Assembly: GCF_037890675.1 (NCBI RefSeq)
Contig: NZ_CP149574.1
Location: 3,758,874 to 3,822,873 of the forward strand
Reading direction: 5' to 3'
Source of the DNA: Methylovirgula sp. 4M-Z18
GTDB taxonomy: Bacteria > Pseudomonadota > Alphaproteobacteria > Rhizobiales > Beijerinckiaceae
Length of the DNA: 64,000 nt
Shown: one piece after another, positions 48,405 through 57,248 of the stretch
Position numbering within the stretch: position 1 is the stretch's first letter
Layout: each line of letters opens with the position of its first letter
Made by a program: the position numbers and the translations under genes
The notes under the pieces: model-generated
Databases searched by the model: none
The model's input: the letters and a program-made list of their open reading frames with translations, nothing else
What the model was told of the DNA's origin: nothing

Positions 48405-48836
48405 ATGGAAATCTTGTATCTTGCTAGCGTCGCGATCGTCACTGCCGACCCGCCCGAGAGCCGCAAACTCTTCATCGATACGCTCAAACTTCCGCTCAAA
48501 CGGCACGAAGGTGATGATTACTATTTCAGCGAAAGCATTGGCGGCAGCAAACATTTTGGCGTCTGGCCATTGCGGCAGGCGGCGGAAGCATGCTTCGGCG
48601 GTCCAGACTGGCCTGCCGACCGACCTGTTCCACACGCTTGTTTCGAATTCGAGGTTGCCGACCTCGACAGCGTGAGTTCGGCGGCGGAGGAACTGCAGTC
48701 GAAAGGCTACACCTTGCTGCACGGAGCTAAAACCGAGCCATGGGGACAGACCGTTGCCAGGATGCAAACGCCTGACGGCGTGATCATCGGCATTTCTTTT
48801 GCGCCATGGATGCATGAGGCGAAACCCACCGTGTGA
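48405..48836 (+). CDS. VOC-family (glyoxalase-like) protein
   Basis: The 143-residue single-domain protein shows two beta-alpha-beta-beta-beta modules: VAIVTADPPESRKLFIDTL near residue 8 and HACFEFEVADLDSVSSAAEE near 78, ending MQTPDGVIIGISFAPW. It belongs to the vicinal-oxygen-chelate superfamily (glyoxalases, dioxygenases, resistance proteins). The standard first metal ligand is not obvious, so it may be a binding protein. An AGGAGA site precedes the ATG at 48405; a frame back to 48258 is not supported. About 220 bp separate it from the LysR gene. Confidence 0.8.
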   Translation: MEILYLASVAIVTADPPESRKLFIDTLKLPLKRHEGDDYYFSESIGGSKHFGVWPLRQAAEACFGGPDWPADRPVPHACFEFEVADLDSVSSAAEELQSKGYTLLHGAKTEPWGQTVARMQTPDGVIIGISFAPWMHEAKPTV

Positions 48837-48908
48837 ACAAAGCTTATTGGCCCTGATATCGGGTGAGCAGCCAGATGACGCGAGACACTGATTTCGAAAG
48901 GTGCAATT

Positions 48909-49550
48909 TTATTCCGCCGCTATGGCAAGGCGTCGGCGTTTTTCGGCGGTCGAATACAACGCGACGAGGATCACATTCGGAATCCATGATGTATAGGCGA
49001 GCCAGGGCGACATGGCGGAATAGCTTGAGGCGCCCAAGGCCAGCCCGATCGGAATCTGCAAGCGCAAGGTAGCCGCCGCAAACGTCATCGCGTAGCTGAA
49101 ACGCATCAAGAGACGATGACGTGCGAAGTCGCGGCGCACCGCTGCCCGCCAAGCGGCACATGTCGTCGCGATCCAGCAAATGGCAAGAAGGCCAAAACCA
49201 AATCCTGCGACCGGCCCTCCGGATGCGTATGGCGCAGTAGCAAGCGCGCCAACGCCCGCGATCAGACAGGCGGCAACATAGAGGCGCCCTGCCACGCGGT
49301 GAAGTGTTGGATAGCGCGCACGCAATTGCGGATAAAATTGAAACGGCCCGACGAGCAAGGCGATCGGCGCGATGAGCATATGGGTGAGGGCCTGGACGGG
49401 CGCATGCTCGATGACGGCGCGAAGCTTCGGGTCGATGCCGAGCCAAACATGACCAAGCACGCCGTAATAGCGCAGCGCGTGAGACGCGATCAATGTCGCC
49501 AGAATCGCCATGGCTGCGCGCGCGCCATTGGCAACATATTGCCTTGGCAT
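48909..49550 (-). CDS. DUF2306-like membrane protein
   Basis: The 213-residue protein has about six hydrophobic helices and RYPTLHRVAGRLYVAACL near residue 80, the HRxxGRLYV pattern of DUF2306 predicted membrane proteins. Function is unknown. The ATG at 49550 or the GTG at 49556 are possible starts; GGAG lies ten and four bases upstream. It is divergent from a TetR gene with a perfect palindrome between them, so it is probably the regulated target. Confidence 0.75.
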   Translation of the reverse strand: MPRQYVANGARAAMAILATLIASHALRYYGVLGHVWLGIDPKLRAVIEHAPVQALTHMLIAPIALLVGPFQFYPQLRARYPTLHRVAGRLYVAACLIAGVGALATAPYASGGPVAGFGFGLLAICWIATTCAAWRAAVRRDFARHRLLMRFSYAMTFAAATLRLQIPIGLALGASSYSAMSPWLAYTSWIPNVILVALYSTAEKRRRLAIAAE

Positions 49551-49567
49551 GGTCACAAGACTCCGCT

Positions 49568-49586
49568 ATCTATACACTGTATAGAT
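49568..49586. promoter_or_regulatory. Perfect TetR-type operator palindrome
   Basis: A perfect 19-bp palindrome, ATCTATACAcTGTATAGAT (9-bp arms, single central C), lies 18 bp upstream of the DUF2306 gene and 31 bp upstream of the TetR gene. Size, symmetry and place are those of a TetR autoregulatory operator. Confidence 0.75.
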
Positions 49587-49616
49587 CAACGTAACACACA
49601 TTTGAACAGTGTCAAG

Positions 49617-50336
49617 ATGAAGCGCGCGCGCAGCAAGTCCAACCGAAAGAATCCCGGGTCCTATCATCACGGCGATCTGCATCGCCAGTTGCTGGTGGTG
49701 GCCGAGGAAATCATTCAGGAACGCGGCGTCGACGGTTTTACGCTGCGCGAGGCCGCGCGGCGGGCCGGCGTATCGCCGGGTGCGCCGGCGCATCATTTCG
49801 GTCACGCGCTCGGACTGCTCACGGAAGTTGCGCTCCTCGGCTTTCGCGATTTTGCGACGGCACTCAATGAAGCGGATGCACGCGGCGGAGCCGATCCGGC
49901 GCAACGGCTCTATGAGCAATGCGTCGCCTATGTGCGATTCGCAATTCAGTATCCGGCGCGATTTGAGCTGATGTTTCGCGTCGACAAACACGACCATTCG
50001 AACCGCGAATTTGTCGAGGTCGCCGAACAATCCTTTCAGATTTTGGAGAACGCTATCCGGGCTGCCACACGGACGCCGCCGAGGGAGAGCCTCGGACCGG
50101 ACGCGCAAGGCATGTTGACCGCGGTCTGGTCGATGGCGCACGGCTTTTCGCATCTCGCGCTCGGCGGAGAACTCGGAAAGCCTCAGCGCGGCGGCGGTTC
50201 GCTGGAGACGATCATGTCATCGCTCTTGCCGCGGACCCTCAAGCATTTTTTGCCGGTCGCGCAAGTGACACCTGACGAGCCGCGGAAAAAAGCGGACAAG
50301 GCACGAGGTCGCGGGCGCGTGGCACCGGAACCATGA
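49617..50336 (+). CDS. TetR-family regulator (with TetR_C C-terminal domain of the WHG type)
   Basis: A 239-residue regulator with a basic N-terminus (MKRARSKSNRKNPGSYHHGD) and the HTH DGFTLREAARRAGVSPGAPAHHF near residues 40-62. The PGAPAHHF variant replaces the more common YYHF end and is found in a known TetR subgroup. The C-terminal ligand domain contains a motif resembling WSMAHGFSHLALGG near residue 172. A long Lys/Arg-rich tail follows (KKADKARGRGR). The ATG at 49617 is used; an open frame running back to 49116 is opposite the DUF2306 gene. Confidence 0.88.
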   Translation: MKRARSKSNRKNPGSYHHGDLHRQLLVVAEEIIQERGVDGFTLREAARRAGVSPGAPAHHFGHALGLLTEVALLGFRDFATALNEADARGGADPAQRLYEQCVAYVRFAIQYPARFELMFRVDKHDHSNREFVEVAEQSFQILENAIRAATRTPPRESLGPDAQGMLTAVWSMAHGFSHLALGGELGKPQRGGGSLETIMSSLLPRTLKHFLPVAQVTPDEPRKKADKARGRGRVAPEP

Positions 50337-50347
50337 TCACACGCGCG

Positions 50348-50938
50348 TCATGGCGTTGCGATGATGGCCTCGATGCGGCGTAGCAGGTCCGTGTCGACTT
50401 CGGTCTGCCACGTTAGCAGGCGATACCAGTTGAACCCGGCCCACAGTTCCAGACGCTCGTCGATCCGGCTGGCTGGCAACTCACCCCGCGCGGCCGCCCG
50501 CTCGAACAGATGACGGGCCGGCCGGAAGAGAACGGGAAGAAATTCGTTGCGCAGCCGCTGGCCGGCTGCTTCGCTCGATTGCGCCTCGGCGATCAAGGCC
50601 CGGAAAGCACCGCCTGCCGGATGGGTATGCCAAAAACGCCACAGATCGGCTGTATGCGCCACCAGATCATCGATCAGGATGCCGGTGTCGGGCAGGACAA
50701 TAGAGCGCGCCTTTTCCATGCCGTAGACCGTCATGAACAAGTCTGCCTTGGTCGGCCACCAGCGATAGACGGTCGCCTTGCCCGCGCCCGCCCGTCGGGC
50801 CGCTTCCTCGATGGAAAATCCGGCATAGCCCCGCTCGGCCAGGAGCTGTCTTGCGGCTTCAATGATCGCCGTCTCGGTTTCCGGATTGCGCCGTGCGCCG
50901 ATCGACGTGCGGCGCGGCGCGGCGGCCACTATTGCCAT
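50348..50938 (-). CDS. TetR-family regulator
   Basis: The 196-residue repressor-like protein has an HTH ([20 protein letters not shown], residues about 42-61, followed by YRWWPTKADLF). The C-terminal domain resembles TetR_C types with RFWHTHPAGGAFRALIAEAQ. The ATG at 50938 has GGAGG eight bases upstream; a frame back to 51073 overlaps the divergent MFS gene. It likely represses the MFS exporter through the palindrome at 50993. It is convergent with the other TetR gene, 11 bp away. Confidence 0.88.
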   Translation of the reverse strand: MAIVAAAPRRTSIGARRNPETETAIIEAARQLLAERGYAGFSIEEAARRAGAGKATVYRWWPTKADLFMTVYGMEKARSIVLPDTGILIDDLVAHTADLWRFWHTHPAGGAFRALIAEAQSSEAAGQRLRNEFLPVLFRPARHLFERAAARGELPASRIDERLELWAGFNWYRLLTWQTEVDTDLLRRIEAIIATP

Positions 50939-50992
50939 ATCGCTACCTCCACCATTGACTTTATCAGACAGCTCGCTAGTTTCAATAGAAAC

Positions 50993-51007
50993 GATACGGA
51001 TCGTATC
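50993..51007. promoter_or_regulatory. TetR operator palindrome before the MFS gene
   Basis: Arms GATACG and CGTATC around a central GAT, 18 bp upstream of the MFS start and 54 bp upstream of the TetR start. This is the usual form and place of a TetR operator. Confidence 0.65.
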
Positions 51008-51025
51008 ATTAAAGGGCTGACCAAA

Positions 51026-52249
51026 ATGTCGCAACCCGAACAGAGCAGCACCGCCGGTGCTGTTCCGCAGCAAAATGTGGACTCGATCTCAACGCTCATC
51101 GGCACGTTGGCGATCGCGACCGGCGCGATTGTCGCCAATCTTTATTATGCCCAGCCCCTGGTCGCGAAAATTGCGCCTGAAATCGGCATCGGCCCCAATT
51201 TGGCCGGGCTGATCGTCAGCCTGACGCAGATCGGCTATGGGCTCGGCCTGATTCTGCTCGTGCCGCTCGCCGATCTCATCGAAAATCGCATTTTGACGCT
51301 GACGACGCTCGCCTGCGTGGTCGTCAGCCTCCTGACCGCAGCCATGGCCCACGGCGTTTGGCTCTTCCTTTTCGCGTCGCTCGCCACGGGGGTCTTTTCC
51401 GCCGGGGCGCAGATCCTCGTTCCCTTCGTCACGCATTTCGTGCCGGTGCATCGCCGCGGCCGCACGGTCGGCCTGGTGATGGCGGGATTGCTGACCGGCA
51501 TCATGCTGGCGCGCCCGGCGTCCCTTTTCATCGCGGCCGAGTTGAATTGGCGTGCCGTCTTCTTTGCCTCCGCGGCGCTCATGTTGGTGATCGGCCTCGT
51601 TCTTTGGCGCATCATGCCCGCCTATCAGCCGGCGGGCACAAACCACTACAAAGCCGTGCTGTCCTCGCTGCCCGGACTGGTGCGGCACACGCCCGTCCTA
51701 CGCCGCCGCGCGACCTATCAAACGCTGCTGTTCTGCGCTTTCAATCTCTTCTGGACGGCCGCGCCGCTGATGCTGGCGGAACGTTTCGGCCTGTCGGATT
51801 ACCAAATCGGATTGTTCGCGCTGGCGGGGGCCGGCGGGGCTTTCGCCGCGCCGCTTGCGGGACGGCTGGCCGATCACGGCTTCGGCCGGGCCGCAACCTT
51901 CGGCGCGATGGGCTCGCTGGCCCTCGCCTTCCTCTGTACGGGTTGGGCGACAGCGGCATTGTCGCTCGCCATCCTAATTGTCGCGACGCTGGTCATCGAC
52001 GCCGCGGTTCAGACCAATCAAATCGTCAGCCAGCGCGCCATCTTTTCGACCCCGCCAGCGGTCCGGGCGCGCGTCAACGCCCTCTACATGACCACGGTGT
52101 TCATCGGCGGGGCGACGGGCTCGGTGTTGGGGACGCTGACCTATCACGCCGGCGGATGGATCGTCACAGCCGCCACCGGCGCAGCCTTAGGCCTTGCCGG
52201 GCTCATCGCCTTTGCTACCGACAAGCACAATCATCACGCCGCCCACTGA
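51026..52249 (+). CDS. MFS exporter under TetR control
   Basis: The 407-residue transporter has 12 helices. The first helix contains ATGAIVANLYYAQPLVAKIA, a DHA1-type exporter start, and the loop 2-3 region reads LVPLADLIENRILTL. Members export drugs or metabolites; the substrate is unknown. The ATG at 51026 lies just after the palindrome; longer frames start inside the divergent TetR gene. Regulation by that TetR is inferred. Confidence 0.88.
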   Translation: MSQPEQSSTAGAVPQQNVDSISTLIGTLAIATGAIVANLYYAQPLVAKIAPEIGIGPNLAGLIVSLTQIGYGLGLILLVPLADLIENRILTLTTLACVVVSLLTAAMAHGVWLFLFASLATGVFSAGAQILVPFVTHFVPVHRRGRTVGLVMAGLLTGIMLARPASLFIAAELNWRAVFFASAALMLVIGLVLWRIMPAYQPAGTNHYKAVLSSLPGLVRHTPVLRRRATYQTLLFCAFNLFWTAAPLMLAERFGLSDYQIGLFALAGAGGAFAAPLAGRLADHGFGRAATFGAMGSLALAFLCTGWATAALSLAILIVATLVIDAAVQTNQIVSQRAIFSTPPAVRARVNALYMTTVFIGGATGSVLGTLTYHAGGWIVTAATGAALGLAGLIAFATDKHNHHAAH

Positions 52250-52295
52250 CTTGCAATGCAGCCTCGCGATGACGCGAAGCTGCAAGCTGCCCTCT

Positions 52296-53333
52296 TTATC
52301 CTGCGATCGGCGGATTGAGACGCGCGAAGCCCTCCAGAATCCGGTAGGGATAATGGGGATACGGCGCAGGGGCTTTGCTTGCCGCGTCGAGCCTTGCCAC
52401 CTGATCCGAGGACAGCGCCCAGCCAACCGCACCGAGGTTGTCGCGCAATTGCGCTTCGTTGCGCGCGCCGATGATGATCGACGAGACGGTCGGGCGCTGC
52501 GTGAGCCAATTCAGCGCGATTTGCGGTACCGTCTTGCCGGTTTCCTTGGATATGTCTTCCAGCACGTTAATAACGCGATAGAGCAGATCGTCATGAACCG
52601 GAGGCCCAAACTGCGCCGTTTCATGCAGCCGGCTTTGCGGCGGCAAGGGCGCACCGCGCCGGATCTTGCCGGTGAGACGGCCCCAACCCAACGGGCTATA
52701 GACAAGCGCGCCCAACCCTTGATCGGCGCCAAGCGGCATCAAATCCCACTCAAAATCGCGGCCGACCAGCGAGTAGTAGACCTGATTGGCGACATAACGC
52801 GGCCAGCCGTATCGCTCGGCGACCGCCAGCGATTTCATGATCTGCCAGCCCGAGAAATTCGACACGCCGACATAGCGGACCTTGCCGGCCCGCACGAGCG
52901 TATCGAGCGTCGCGAGGACCTCCTCAACCGGCGTTCCGGCATCGAAGGCGTGCAGCTGAAGAAGGTCGATATAATCAGTCCCAAGCCGCGTCAGCGCCTC
53001 CTCAACCGCCCGGATCAATCGGAGCCGCGAGGTGCCGGCATCGTTCGCGCCATCCCCCATCGGCAGGCCAGTCTTGGTCGACAGGAGGACCGCGTCGCGG
53101 CGCCCTTTGACGGCCGCGCCAAGCACCTGTTCGGACGCACCCATCGAATAGACGTCGGCCGTATCGAACAGATTGACGCCCGCCTCGAGGCAGATATCGA
53201 CGAGGCGGCGCGCCTCATCAGCATCGGTGTTGCCCCAGGCGCCAAACAAAGGCCCGGAGCCTGCAAACGTGCCCGCACCGAAGCTCAAGACTGGCACTTT
53301 GAGGCCGGAGCGGCCAAGAGAACGATATTCCAT
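52296..53333 (-). CDS. Aldo/keto reductase (YghZ/potassium-channel-beta-like)
   Basis: The 345-residue enzyme carries the full AKR tetrad: Asp and Tyr in LFDTADVYSMGASE, Lys in LLSTKTGLP and His in LLQLHAFDAGTP. The C-terminal NADPH site is SSIIIGARNEAQLRDNL. It lies 18 bp downstream of the MFS gene at 53352 on the same strand, so the two form an operon with one LysR regulator upstream. The substrate is not known. Confidence 0.9.
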   Translation of the reverse strand: MEYRSLGRSGLKVPVLSFGAGTFAGSGPLFGAWGNTDADEARRLVDICLEAGVNLFDTADVYSMGASEQVLGAAVKGRRDAVLLSTKTGLPMGDGANDAGTSRLRLIRAVEEALTRLGTDYIDLLQLHAFDAGTPVEEVLATLDTLVRAGKVRYVGVSNFSGWQIMKSLAVAERYGWPRYVANQVYYSLVGRDFEWDLMPLGADQGLGALVYSPLGWGRLTGKIRRGAPLPPQSRLHETAQFGPPVHDDLLYRVINVLEDISKETGKTVPQIALNWLTQRPTVSSIIIGARNEAQLRDNLGAVGWALSSDQVARLDAASKAPAPYPHYPYRILEGFARLNPPIAG

Positions 53334-53351
53334 CGGATGTCCTTTCGCGGA

Positions 53352-54536
53352 TTATGAATTGAATTGGTCAGCAGGTTGCGGCGCGATCGCGCGTCGGTCG
53401 GCATTCATCGCGATAAAGGCGACAACGATGGCCGCAGCCGGAAAGAGAGCGGCCACCAACGGTACAGCGGCGAGGCCGGGACCATGGTCTATCGCCATTC
53501 CGCCGGCCCAAGCGCCGATGGCATTGCCAAGATTGAAGGCGGCGATGTTGAAACTCGACGCAAGGCTTTGGCCAGCGCCTTCGGCCTTGGACAGCACCCA
53601 TATTTGCAACGGAGCGACTGTCGCAAAACCCGCTGCGCCGAGAAGCCCTGTGAGCGCGATCGCCGTGGCGGCCAAGCGCATGCCGGGCATCATCAAGGCG
53701 AGCACCAAAGCAAGCGTGGCCAATGTGCCGAACACCGTGGGAAGAAGGCTGCGGTCGGCCAGCTTGCCGCCGACCAGATTTCCGATCATAAGGCCGCCGC
53801 CGAAGACGAGCAGGATTGGCGACACGGCCGCTTCGCTGAAGCCACTCATTCGTGTCAGCATCGGCGCGATATAGGTGAAGACTGCGAAGACACCGGCATA
53901 GCCGAGCACGGTGGTCAAAAGGCCCAGCAGCACGGATGGACGCAGGATCGCGGCGATGTCCGCGCGCCAATCGCCGGCATCGGACGGCGCCTCCTCCTTC
54001 GGCACCAATGCTGCGATGATGGCGAGCGCAACGAGTCCGACAAGCGATACGGCCCAGAAAGTCGCGCGCCAGCCCAAAGACAAACCGATCCAGGTGCCGA
54101 GCGGCACGCCAAGGATGTTGGCGACCGTCAATCCGGTGAACATGATCGCAATCGCCGAGGCCTTGCGGTCTTCAGGCACAAGGCTTGTCGCCACCACGGA
54201 ACCGACTCCGAAGAACGTGCCATGCGCGAGCGCGGTCAGGACCCGCGCCGCCATCAGCAATCCATAGGTCGGCGCCAGTGCGCAGGTCGCATTGCCCAGG
54301 GTGAATACCGCCATCAACCCGATCAGCACGGTCTTGCGCGGCCACCGCGCCGTGAGCACGGTCAGCACCGGCGCGCCGATGACGACGCCGAGTGCATAGC
54401 CGGAGATCAGCAGGCCGGCCATGGCGATCGAGACGCCGAAATCGGCGCTGACCCCAAGCAGCAATCCCATGATGACGAATTCAGTGACGCCGATGCCAAA
54501 GGCCCCGGCCGTCAGGGCATAAAGAGCCAGCGGCAT
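53352..54536 (-). CDS. MFS exporter (AraJ/YdhP-like DHA1 family)
   Basis: A 394-residue, 12-helix transporter. The start MPLALYALTAGAFGIGVTEF and the loops GYALGVVIGAPVLTVLTARW and RVLTALAHGTFFGVGSVVA are typical of the AraJ/YdhP group of sugar or drug exporters. It is the first gene of an operon with the aldo/keto reductase and is divergent from a LysR gene. A TTG at 54542 is in frame, but the ATG fits the family. The true substrate is not known. Confidence 0.9.
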   Translation of the reverse strand: MPLALYALTAGAFGIGVTEFVIMGLLLGVSADFGVSIAMAGLLISGYALGVVIGAPVLTVLTARWPRKTVLIGLMAVFTLGNATCALAPTYGLLMAARVLTALAHGTFFGVGSVVATSLVPEDRKASAIAIMFTGLTVANILGVPLGTWIGLSLGWRATFWAVSLVGLVALAIIAALVPKEEAPSDAGDWRADIAAILRPSVLLGLLTTVLGYAGVFAVFTYIAPMLTRMSGFSEAAVSPILLVFGGGLMIGNLVGGKLADRSLLPTVFGTLATLALVLALMMPGMRLAATAIALTGLLGAAGFATVAPLQIWVLSKAEGAGQSLASSFNIAAFNLGNAIGAWAGGMAIDHGPGLAAVPLVAALFPAAAIVVAFIAMNADRRAIAPQPADQFNS

Positions 54537-54586
54537 GGTCAAAATCCATAGTTGTGATGTCTGGGCAGGAGATAGACCGCGCCATC

Positions 54587-54621
54587 TATGTGATGTAGTA
54601 TGCCGATTAGAACATCACATA
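54587..54621. promoter_or_regulatory. Long inverted repeat between MFS and LysR genes
   Basis: Perfect 10-bp arms TATGTGATGT and ACATCACATA with a 15-base spacer. A third half-site, TTGTGATGT, is at 54552-54560. The two-plus-one half-site array suits a LysR tetramer controlling the MFS/AKR operon and itself. Confidence 0.65.
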
Positions 54622-54637
54622 TGAATTGAACTATCGA

Positions 54638-55543
54638 ATGGCGCGCATCGAGATCAATCGCTCCGGCGAGATGGAAATCTTCGTCCGGGTGGTCGAGCAA
54701 GGCGGTTTTTCGGCCGCGGCGAGACGCTCGCACATGACGCCATCCGCCGTGAGCAAGCTCGTCGCGCGACTGGAGACCCGGCTCGGCGCGCGGCTCGTCA
54801 ATCGCTCGACCCGCGCCTTCCAACTCACCGCCGAGGGCAGCGCCTTCTACGAACGGGCGACGCGCATTTTGGCCGATATCGAGGATGCCGAGCGCGGCGC
54901 AGGAGCGGGCGAGCGGCCGGTCGGACGCATCCGGGTCAACACCAGCGCGTCCTATGCGACACATATTCTCGCGCCGATCCTGCCGGAGTTTTTGGCGCGT
55001 TATCCGAGGATCACGCTCGATCTCGTTCAGACGGACATGGTTGTCGATCTGCTCGCCGCACGGACGGATGTGGCCATCCGCGCCGGACCGTTGAAAAGCT
55101 CAAGCCTGGTTGCGCGCAAACTCGGCGAAACGGCGCTGACAATCGTCGCCGCGCCGGCCTATCTCGCGCGCTTCGGCGAACCGAAAACAATCGACGATCT
55201 CGAAACGCACAATCGCCTGGGCTTCGGCTACACCCGCATCGTAGACGGCTGGCCGCTGCGACAGGGCGATGAAGCAATCCTTGTCCCGGCCACGGGCCGG
55301 ATGCAGGCGAGCGATGGCGAGGCTCTGCGCCACCTCGCCCTCAGCGGTTGCGGCCTGGCGCGGCTGGCCGCGTTCACCATTCGCGACGACATTGCCGCAG
55401 GGCGTCTCGTGCCAGTGCTGGAAGATTTGAACCCCGGCGATCGCGAAGCTTTTCACGCCATTCATGTCGGCCAAGGCGGCTTGCTGCCCTCGCGCGTCAG
55501 GGCCCTTCTCGATTTCCTCGCCGAAAAGGGGCGCATTGAATAG
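54638..55543 (+). CDS. LysR-family transcriptional regulator
   Basis: The 301-residue regulator has an HTH GGFSAAARRSHMTPSAVSKL near residues 22-41 and a PBP2 effector domain with VNTSASYATHILAPILPEFL. It belongs to the large group of short LysR proteins that control oxidoreductases and MFS pumps. The ATG at 54638 follows the inverted repeat by 16 bp; the TTG at 54626 is an alternative. Probable target: the divergent MFS/AKR operon. Confidence 0.88.
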   Translation: MARIEINRSGEMEIFVRVVEQGGFSAAARRSHMTPSAVSKLVARLETRLGARLVNRSTRAFQLTAEGSAFYERATRILADIEDAERGAGAGERPVGRIRVNTSASYATHILAPILPEFLARYPRITLDLVQTDMVVDLLAARTDVAIRAGPLKSSSLVARKLGETALTIVAAPAYLARFGEPKTIDDLETHNRLGFGYTRIVDGWPLRQGDEAILVPATGRMQASDGEALRHLALSGCGLARLAAFTIRDDIAAGRLVPVLEDLNPGDREAFHAIHVGQGGLLPSRVRALLDFLAEKGRIE

Positions 55544-55552
55544 CGAAGTAAA

Positions 55553-56437
55553 TCAGGACTCTTGCGCGGCCCGCCGACCGGCAACCCGCGAGACAGCAGC
55601 CCAATCGAGATGGCCCTCGCCATGGGCCAGAGCGTCGAGGTGATTGTCGCGCAGCACGCTGGCGAGCGGCAGCGGAACGTTTACCGTTTCGGCCGCTTCG
55701 AGCGCGAGCTTGATGTCCTTGGCGCCGAGCGACAGTTTGAAACCGGCCGGCTCGAACCGTTCCGCCGCCATGGCACCGCCATAGCCCTTATAGACCGGCA
55801 TGGCGAAAGCCGTGGATGTGACGAGATCGATGAAATCGGCCTTGGCGACGCCGAAACCGCGCGCAAGCGTAGCCGCCTCGGCCATCGTGCCGATGGCGCT
55901 GCCGATCATGAAATTCACCGCCAGCTTGACCGCATTGGCCTGGCTTGGCCGCTCGCCGATGCGCCAGGTTTTCTGGCCGAGCACATCGAACAATGCTTGC
56001 ACGCGCGCGAGATCCACAGGCGCCCCAGCGGCGAGAATGTTGAGCTGGCCGGCTTCGGCCACATTGACCCGCCCCAGCACCGGAGCGGCGATATAGCCGA
56101 TCCCTTTTTCTCGATGCAGGCGTTCGCATTCGTCGGCGAAGGTGACAGAAACCGTTGCCATATTGATGTGGATCGCACCGGGCTTCAAAGCGTCCAGCAC
56201 GCCGCCATCAAGGACCGCGATGCGCGTCGCTGCATCGTCGGCAAGCATGGAGATCAGGATGTCCGCGTTTTCCGCGGCCTCCCGCGCGGACGCCGCGGCC
56301 TGCGCACCCGCAGCGCGGAGCGCGGCGACCGGATCTTGCGACCGGTTCCACACCTGCAATCGATAGCCCGCTTTGAGCAGATTCATGGCCATCGGCTTAC
56401 CCATCGTGCCGAGACCCAAAAATCCAACGTTCAACAT
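55553..56437 (-). CDS. Beta-hydroxyacid dehydrogenase family NAD(P)-dependent oxidoreductase
   Basis: The 294-residue enzyme has the N-terminal Rossmann motif GFLGLGTMGKPMAMNLLKAG (residues 5-24) and the helical C-terminal domain with KLAVNFMIGSAIGTMAEA near residue 170. The catalytic Lys is in this segment. It belongs to the 3-hydroxyisobutyrate dehydrogenase / glyoxylate reductase / imine reductase superfamily; the substrate is not predictable. A TetR gene lies 50 bp upstream in the same direction, and a repeated operator precedes both genes. Confidence 0.87.
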   Translation of the reverse strand: MLNVGFLGLGTMGKPMAMNLLKAGYRLQVWNRSQDPVAALRAAGAQAAASAREAAENADILISMLADDAATRIAVLDGGVLDALKPGAIHINMATVSVTFADECERLHREKGIGYIAAPVLGRVNVAEAGQLNILAAGAPVDLARVQALFDVLGQKTWRIGERPSQANAVKLAVNFMIGSAIGTMAEAATLARGFGVAKADFIDLVTSTAFAMPVYKGYGGAMAAERFEPAGFKLSLGAKDIKLALEAAETVNVPLPLASVLRDNHLDALAHGEGHLDWAAVSRVAGRRAAQES

Positions 56438-56456
56438 GATAACACTCCGTATTTTT

Positions 56457-56472
56457 GGAAATGATCAGTTCC
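56457..56472. promoter_or_regulatory. Operator-like site, copy A (before dehydrogenase gene)
   Basis: GGAAATGATCAGTTCC, 20 bp upstream of the dehydrogenase ATG. It agrees at 14 of 16 positions with the site at 57123 before the TetR gene. A second GGAAC follows at 56479. Confidence 0.65.
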
Positions 56473-56487
56473 GAATTAGGAACAGAA

Positions 56488-57111
56488 TTACATGATCGCC
56501 GTGAGAGCGAGATCCACCACCGCCTGCATGTCAGCGCGAGTCCGGCCGGTCTTACCCACGACGCGCATGCCCTGCGTCAGGCAAAGCATCATGCGTGCGG
56601 CGGCGCGTGCGTCGATATGGGCGGCGATTGACCCGTCTTTCTGGCCGCGGCGGACGAGTTCCATAAGCAACGCTTCGTTCCGATCGAATGCCGCCGCAAC
56701 ATCCCGAGCCATGTCGCGGGAGAAAGCCGATAGTTCTGTCGCTCCCGTCACGACGAGACATCCCCGCCGCCCTTCTTCGCCGTGCGATGATTGGACGTAA
56801 AAGCCGAGCGCCCGCCGCAATTGTGCAAGACCGGAGCCTTCGGCACCGATGACTTTGCGCAACTTCTCGGCCCGCGTCGCCCGGTAGCGCTGCAAGGCCG
56901 CGAGAAACAATCCACGTTTATCCTCGAACGCCTTGTAAATGCTTCCCTGTGCAAGATTCATCGCGTGCGTGAGGTCGGCGATCGAAGTGCCGTGAAAGCC
57001 GCGCTCGGAAAAGACCTTCGTGGCCTTGTCGAGCGCCTTCGCAACATCGAATTCGCGCGGCCGCCCAGGGCTTCGGGATAAAGATGCAGTTTGTCGTGCC
57101 GGCTTCGCCAT
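56488..57111 (-). CDS. TetR-family regulator
   Basis: The 207-residue protein has a Pro/Arg-rich N-terminus ([19 protein letters not shown]) and an [24 protein letters not shown] near residues 42-62, the type seen in regulators of reductases and efflux genes. Cys118 (RRGCLVV) lies in the ligand-binding part; this region is often written GCLLVN in relatives. Matching operators before this gene and before the downstream dehydrogenase suggest autoregulation and control of that gene. Confidence 0.9.
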   Translation of the reverse strand: MAKPARQTASLSRSPGRPREFDVAKALDKATKVFSERGFHGTSIADLTHAMNLAQGSIYKAFEDKRGLFLAALQRYRATRAEKLRKVIGAEGSGLAQLRRALGFYVQSSHGEEGRRGCLVVTGATELSAFSRDMARDVAAAFDRNEALLMELVRRGQKDGSIAAHIDARAAARMMLCLTQGMRVVGKTGRTRADMQAVVDLALTAIM

Positions 57112-57122
57112 GCCGCACTATA

Positions 57123-57138
57123 GGAAATGATCGTTTCC
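57123..57138. promoter_or_regulatory. Operator-like site, copy B (before TetR gene)
   Basis: GGAAATGATCGTTTCC, a nearly perfect palindrome 12 bp upstream of the TetR start. It is the twin of the site at 56457. Confidence 0.7.
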
Positions 57139-57248
57139 TAATCAAGGCGGCGAATTGCCGGAGGCTTCGGCGTGATATGGCCGTCATACACGCAGTGATA
57201 GATTGCGTCTTTTCTCTCGAAAACACCGAAGTGCGAAAGGATCATCAA

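Noticed and set aside
52194-54551. Long plus-strand open frames opposite the aldo/keto reductase and MFS genes
   Set aside because: Both overlap fully with genes of clear family; no own motifs.
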